Source: Marchantia polymorpha subsp. ruderalis (lineage: Eukaryota > Streptophyta > Marchantiopsida > Marchantiales > Marchantiaceae). From it: DNA of 64,000 nucleotides. Below are positions 59,272 to 64,000 of the stretch, piece after piece (the first letter of the stretch is position 1; every line of letters starts with the position of its first letter). The stretch lies in the NCBI GenBank assembly GCA_037833965.1, contig AP031351.1:28532501-28596500 (forward strand). Reading direction: 5' to 3'. The position numbers and the translations under genes were made by a program. Below the pieces are notes generated by a model. That model saw nothing but the letters and a program-made list of their open reading frames with translations, had not been told where the DNA came from and ran no database searches.

Positions 59272-62200
59272 TCAAAGGTAGAGCTGGATCAGTTCATCAC
59301 TCACAGCCGAAGGAGTCAATATCCCAAGGTCCGTGAACAGAAGTGTGAGATACTGAGGCGGCGTATAGTCTCGTTCAGACGTCTGAATTTTAATATTTTC
59401 TTCCTGCGCTGGAACTGCTAAGTCTACAATGCGAGGGGTTGGTGACATGTCCATCTGGTCCAAGGGAAAGAGTCGAGCAAACTGCACAAGGTGACAAATA
59501 CTTGGCAGATGTGTCAGAACAAATCTCATACAAGACTTAGTTTATCAAATCAAATTCCTACTTAAGGAAGCCTTAAATAAGATCGAGAGTAAGATAGACA
59601 TAACTAAGGACAGTGGCATTCGACGTATGCATGAATACGAATCAGAGAGCATACATAAGAGCGGAGACCGAAGCAACCTCTCATTCTCGAATTTCTAATG
59701 ACACAAGAAAAGAAGACAAGTACCTTGTAGCTTTCTGCTGCTACATAAACGGGCTTATTCATGCTGCGGGCCACCAAAGCAGTTTGGTATGTCCCAATAT
59801 GATTGATAACTCCTCCACTCTCGACAACACCTTCCGCGCCAAGCAAAACCATGTCAATTTGTCCCATCATGTTTGCCACACCAGCATCAAGAATAAGCAT
59901 CATGGGAATCTTCGCACCCATGAGCTCTTTGGCCATTTCCAATCCAGTATTGTCAGGCCTACCCTCTGCAGCAGCAAAAATCTCCGCATTCAGATCAAAG
60001 TAGATACGTTCAATACGCACGCGACAACTGTATGTATGAGAAGACTAGCTCGCAGACATCAGAAAATAACACGCGGGACCTCAATTTCTCATATTTCTCA
60101 TGGTTGTTGATGAGAAGCAACTGGGTTTTTTCGATTCACTTTCTCATATTTCTCCTGGTTGTTTATAAAAGACAACTGGGTTACTTCAATTCCGTTGTTA
60201 CCAGAAGTGGATAAATAACTATATATAACGTAAAAATTGTCGGATCTCAAGGAAAGCTTTCATGGCCTATCCTTATTAGGCTCGAATACGGTGTTCACCA
60301 AATGAACACAGAATCAGAGTTCCTCTGATAACCAACTACGAACTATTCCGTGATAACTCATCCTCCTCTTCTTGGTGTCAGCTCGACTTAAGCTTCAGGC
60401 AACAAGCAAAGCCAGCAGTACTTGTAAGAGAATTCTTGAAGCGAGACTACGAGGAGGAATGAGGACCTAGAAGACGGATCCCAGTATTCGAATCTGACAA
60501 TGTACTTCCTCTCCGCATCCTAAACCTCACCTAACTATTCGTGGGATAGCCCTTTACATCTCACCTCCAGGAACTAGCTGAGTGCTCTCCAAGACTTCCA
60601 GGACATTCCTTGTCATGCTTTAACCTGTCTACAAGACTCAGCTTACTTAGTCGGATACCCATCCGAAAGTAGTTGCTAGGCGTGCCACCTCAACTTGAGC
60701 ACAGCCAGGTCCGCCTTTCCTCAGACTTGAGAGAGAACTCAACCCGGATATCTATTCCTGCTGCGTGACAATGCTCAAAGCAATTGTGAGCCTAAGAGCA
60801 ATCCAGTGTGAAACCACAACTCCACCAATCCGTACTCCACATTGGACCAGCCATTCCATATGAGACGGCGAATATGTAACACAATACGAACATGCTGTTG
60901 CACCTGTGCAGGGAAAAATCTGACGTAGCTATCAAGGTATGTAGCTATGGGTGATTACGTGATAATTGATTGTATGAGTCCCATAGGATTTTCCAGGAAA
61001 CAATGGCTTTGTGGCGGTACCTCCCTACGAGCATTACTCTCCAAAACTCCCTCCCATCATTTAGTACTGTTGCTCTCCGAGACACCACGCAAGTACTCTT
61101 TTGAGTTCGAAGAGGCCAGCGTTGTCCAGGACTTCACTATACACCATCTATTGGGCATAAGACACTGTCAATTCCAGTTCCCAAGTTTTGCGATGTAAAA
61201 TTCTCTTCGGTATCTCCGTAAACAAAATCGTCATGCCTCCAGTTTCCTGACCGAACTTCCCAACCTCGTCAAAATCAGCCGTGAACCAAAACTTTCATTC
61301 TCTGACGATAAAGTCCACATAAATAGCTGAAAACAGCGTTGAAAGTATTTCAAAGAGTATTAATCTTTCACCTACACCTTTTTCCAGTTGAAATAAATAA
61401 GTCCATCTGCCTGTTGTTCAGATCAGTACTTTCGCACCTGGACACACAGTCCAGGAACGGTCCACGTACTCTGTCCAAATCGAATATAACAGCCCTCCTC
61501 CACATACAGTATCACGCCCGCTTGAAAAACCAAGAGAGAGCAACGGCCAGGTACCCCTTCTATCCTCTGACTCTATAAAAAAGATCCACATGACAGTTTA
61601 CCCTGAATCCTGCCTGATGGTCATGACTCATCTTACGGGCTCAAGAAAATTGCTGATGCGACAAATAAAGATCCGAGAAGAACATTGTCCAGCCCCATCC
61701 ACGATAAGTATCGTCTCTGCTAACCTGGATCGCCCATTTCGCTCCTTTTGAAGAAACGTACTACCGTGACCGGCCTCGACCTTCTTACTTTGCAGTTCAA
61801 TAGACTGCCGAGAATTACCTTGATCGACGATGGAATGTCTCATACCTTTTCAAAACTTCGATCAGCATTTCAACCGATTTTCTACGCGAGAATATTCTTT
61901 AGCACTATGCCTGTAAAACGTACTCCCTTTATTCAGCTTGATATGAAAACTGACCGATTAGACTTGATGTACTTGATTTTCCATCACCAAAGTGGCAATC
62001 ATACCTGTGCAGACGACCTGGAATCGTTTTCCCTGTGATGCTGCCAACTTCAGCAATGCCAACACCACTCTAGAGTAGCCATGCGTGAGAATGAGGCTCC
62101 CATCATAGACGAACTCTTGACCCAGGTTGGCTATTGTCTGCCTAGCCTGCAGAAAGCAAAAGTTCGGGCTTCAGGTTTAACAAACGTTGGAGCACTTTCA

Positions 62201-62525
62201 TGGTTCAAACAACTAGTAAAACTTTCATAGATCCAACTTGCAGGCCTCCGTCATCTCTACTGATGGAGCTTCTATCAAATTCATTCGAGAAAATACTGAA
62301 CGGAACCCATATAACAAAGATGAGACACTACTCAGTAAGTGTAGACGCAAACACTTTCAAGTCTGATCTTACCTTCAAGGAGATTTCACCAAACTTTTCA
62401 CCACGTTCAATAAGGCGAGACTTTCCTGCGCTGATATCCTCGTACTCTAAAGCAGATGTGCGAGTAACATAGCGCATGAAAAGATCACAGCCTGCAGATA
62501 AAGATATCGAGGTTTTATCCCACAT
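59272..62525 (-). CDS. EIF2B1: Translation initiation factor eIF2B subunit alpha, C-terminal part
   Basis: eIF2B is the guanine-nucleotide exchange factor of eIF2; the alpha subunit is regulatory. Four exons are visible: 62525-62373, 62146-62005, 59965-59724, 59481-59272. They give about 247 residues: SLSAGCDLFMRYVTRTSALE, GEISLK, ILTHGYSRVVLALLKLAA, VVCTEGRPDNTGLEMAKEL, EGVVESGGVINHIGTYQ, MNKPVYVAAESYK, then FARLFPLDQ, TSERDYTPPQYLTLLFTDLG and SDELIQLYL-stop, all conserved in plant eIF2B-alpha. Junctions are in phase. The first visible exon begins ATG right after a good AG acceptor, but plant homologues have about 100 further N-terminal residues, so the 5' exons probably lie beyond 64000. 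Intron 59966-62004 is long (2.0 kb). Confidence 0.93.
60081..60190. repeat. Two-copy 55-bp tandem repeat in an eIF2B-alpha intron
   Basis: Two diverged copies of a unit built on TTCTCATATTTCTC.TGGTTG ... CAACTGGGTT, each holding a short inverted repeat (GGTTGTT / AACTGG context). No coding potential. Confidence 0.75.
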
Positions 62526-62806
62526 CTGTGTAATGAAACCAAACGAAGCGTAAGGAAGTAGCTGATACACACTTGCAAAGCTACGTAAAGCAAATGGAGC
62601 GGTTTAATTCGCTCATTCCTGAAGTACATGCGCGAAACACATAAGAATTATCAAACCAAGAATGGTCTCACGCCTTCCGTTCAGAAAGCCTAGAATAGCA
62701 CAAAGTCTTAGCTGGAGATATCTATCCACTGATTCTCAGGATAATCAAGAGGCAGCGGTCTGTTTAGTATTATGATAATTACACTAGTTATCCAACAGGT
62801 CTTCAT

Positions 62807-63619
62807 GGGAGCGGCTAGTTATCCCTCACTTTAGGCTAATTATCCCTCACCCTACTATACCCTTAGGCTAACCTCCAACCGATCCATGTCAGCTTCGATC
62901 TGTGGCTAATCGTGCAGGCTTGTTTGTGATTCAGGTACGGTGAGGACTGAACCGAGTACTTGGGCCCGTTCTCCGGTGCCACCCCATCGTACTTGACCGG
63001 TGAGTTCCCCGGTGACTACGGGTGGGACACCGCCAGACTCTCTGCCGACCCCGAGACCTTCGCCGTGAACTGGAGCTGGAGGTGATCCACGCCCGATGGG
63101 CCATGTTGGGAGCTTTGGGATGTGTGACCTCCGAGCTGCTGGCCAAGAACGGAGTGAAGTTCGGCGAGGCAGTCTGGTTCAAGGCCGGATCGCAGATCTT
63201 CTCCGAGGGAGGTCTGGACTACCTCGGCAACTCTGGCCTCGTCCATGGGCAGAGCATTCTGGCCATCTGGGCCTGCCTCATGCTCGTGCCTCGTGCTCAT
63301 GGGAGCCATCGAGTGATACAGAGTGGCAGGAGGACAAATGGGAGAGGTGAGCGACCCTATCTCCCCTGGAGGTCAATTCGACCCCCTGAACTTGGCTGAG
63401 GACCCCGACACCTTCGCCGAGCTGAAGTTGAAGGAGCTGAAGAACGGAAGGCTGGCGATGTTCTCCATGTTCGGATTCTTCGTTCAGGCTATTGTCACTG
63501 GCAAGGGCCCGATCGAGAACTTTGTCCAACCACTTGGCTGACTTGGTTAATTATCCCTCACCCTACTATACTCAGGTGAGGGATAATTAGCCCAAACTGA
63601 GGGATAACTAGCCGTTCCC
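62807..63619. mobile_element. 813-bp TIR DNA transposon carrying an LHCB gene fragment
   Basis: Terminal inverted repeats of 45 bp (62807-62851 and 63575-63619) match at 42 positions, starting GGGARCGGCTAGTTATCCCTCA. The insertion is bounded by a perfect 8-bp target duplication GTCTTCAT (62799-62806 and 63620-63627). Subterminal TTATCCCTCA motifs recur in both orientations, and a 14-bp inverted repeat (AATTATCCCTCACC / GGTGAGGGATAATT, 63549-63588) lies at the right end. No transposase is encoded; the interior is host gene sequence. The 8-bp duplication fits hAT-like families, but the GGGA terminus is not the standard hAT CAG/TAG, so the superfamily is open. It sits upstream of, and probably within an intron of, the eIF2B-alpha gene. 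Confidence 0.87.
62935..63541 (+). pseudogene. LHCB: Captured LHCB (light-harvesting chlorophyll a/b protein) fragment, decayed
   Basis: Homologous to the mature part of LHCII proteins: [88 protein letters not shown]. The chlorophyll-ligand motifs ExxHxRWAML and [13 protein letters not shown] are still readable. It is broken by a TGA at 62948-62950, a lost base near 63070 that shifts frame, an extra stretch near 63275-63292 and a TGA replacing Gly at 63314-63316. There is no start, transit peptide or first membrane helix N-terminus. The fragment begins right after an intron-acceptor-like TTGTGATTCAG, so it was copied from genomic DNA with part of an intron rather than from a spliced mRNA. Confidence 0.93.
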
Positions 63620-63627
63620 GTCTTCAT

Positions 63628-64000
63628 TCCCAAAAGCTCTTCTTGCTTAACAGTTAAGTAGTCGCTTTCGATTTGTGTACCTTGCTTTTTAACCATCTAA
63701 TATATACAACCTGCGTATTGTCCCGTATTTTATATGAATACACCCTTGGTTGTAGGAGGAGATTAATGCAAAAGCAATTTGTACAGACAGCACATAAGCA
63801 ACCAAAGGGGCTTTACGAAACGAAAGTAACAAAATATTCCACGGAGGAGCCACGGGAAGCAACTGATAACAAGTGCACGAACAAAAATTACTTAGCTAAA
63901 CAACGAAATGTATTTCAATATTCAGGCTTATACAATGTTTGCAATCCTCGGGAGTAGAACAAATGTGTTTCGTAAACAGCCACAGCAAAAAATGCATCCC
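63628..64000. other. Right edge, nothing recognised
   Basis: AT-leaning sequence after the transposon's target duplication. An open frame at 63673-63957 (plus) has no recognisable domain. It probably belongs to an intron or the 5' region of the minus-strand eIF2B-alpha gene. Confidence 0.4.

Noticed and set aside
62935-63541. Functional LHCB gene
   Set aside because: Two in-frame TGA codons, frameshifts, no start, no transit peptide, and enclosure within transposon ends.

Overview
The window is nuclear DNA of a land plant. Genes are split by spliceosomal introns with GT-AG ends, and they include plant-specific families: a Ca2+-activated RelA/SpoT homologue (CRSH), a plastid-type PFK of the Arabidopsis PFK4/5 class, a 4-coumarate-CoA ligase-like enzyme, a light-harvesting chlorophyll a/b (LHCB) fragment and a plastid petA fragment. 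Short genes, GC-rich 5' flanks full of CT/GA and CNG microsatellites, and AT-rich intergenic blocks suggest a bryophyte, probably a Marchantia-like liverwort. That placement is inference.

Layout. 0-4 kb: 5' part of a TRAPP subunit gene (TRS33/TRAPPC6, minus). 4.8 kb: a tRNA-like fold-back. 5.0-7.5 kb: AT-rich desert. 8.2-10.1 kb: Bet1-like SNARE (plus). 13.2 kb: a small hAT-type element. 14.7-15.0 kb: nuclear copy of plastid petA, directly followed by the promoter of a quinone oxidoreductase (15.3-17.5 kb, plus). 18.5-21.4 kb: 4CL-like ligase (minus). 21.4-28.5 kb: a GC-rich stretch with no gene I can recognise. 28.5-30.9 kb: a plastid-targeted Rieske-like protein (plus), last exon tandemly duplicated. 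32.3-38.4 kb: PFK (plus, 14 exons). 40.2-45.2 kb: purple acid phosphatase (minus, 12 exons). 47.4-54.7 kb: a 13-exon minus-strand gene joining CRSH to a TPR/HAT repeat array. 56.5-58 kb: AT-rich with a 126-bp-arm inverted repeat. 59.3-62.5 kb: 3' part of eIF2B-alpha (minus), whose 5' exons lie beyond the window or were missed. 62.8-63.6 kb: an 813-bp TIR transposon carrying a decayed LHCB gene piece.

The genes do not form a pathway and there are no operons. Loose themes are membrane traffic (TRS33, BET1) and chloroplast metabolism or signalling (Rieske-like, PFK, CRSH). Exon coordinates were derived by hand from homology plus splice consensus with reading-phase checks; each multi-exon gene closes in frame. 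The most interesting items are the CRSH-TPR fusion, the gene-capturing transposon, the long hairpin locus and the four-cysteine Rieske-like protein.
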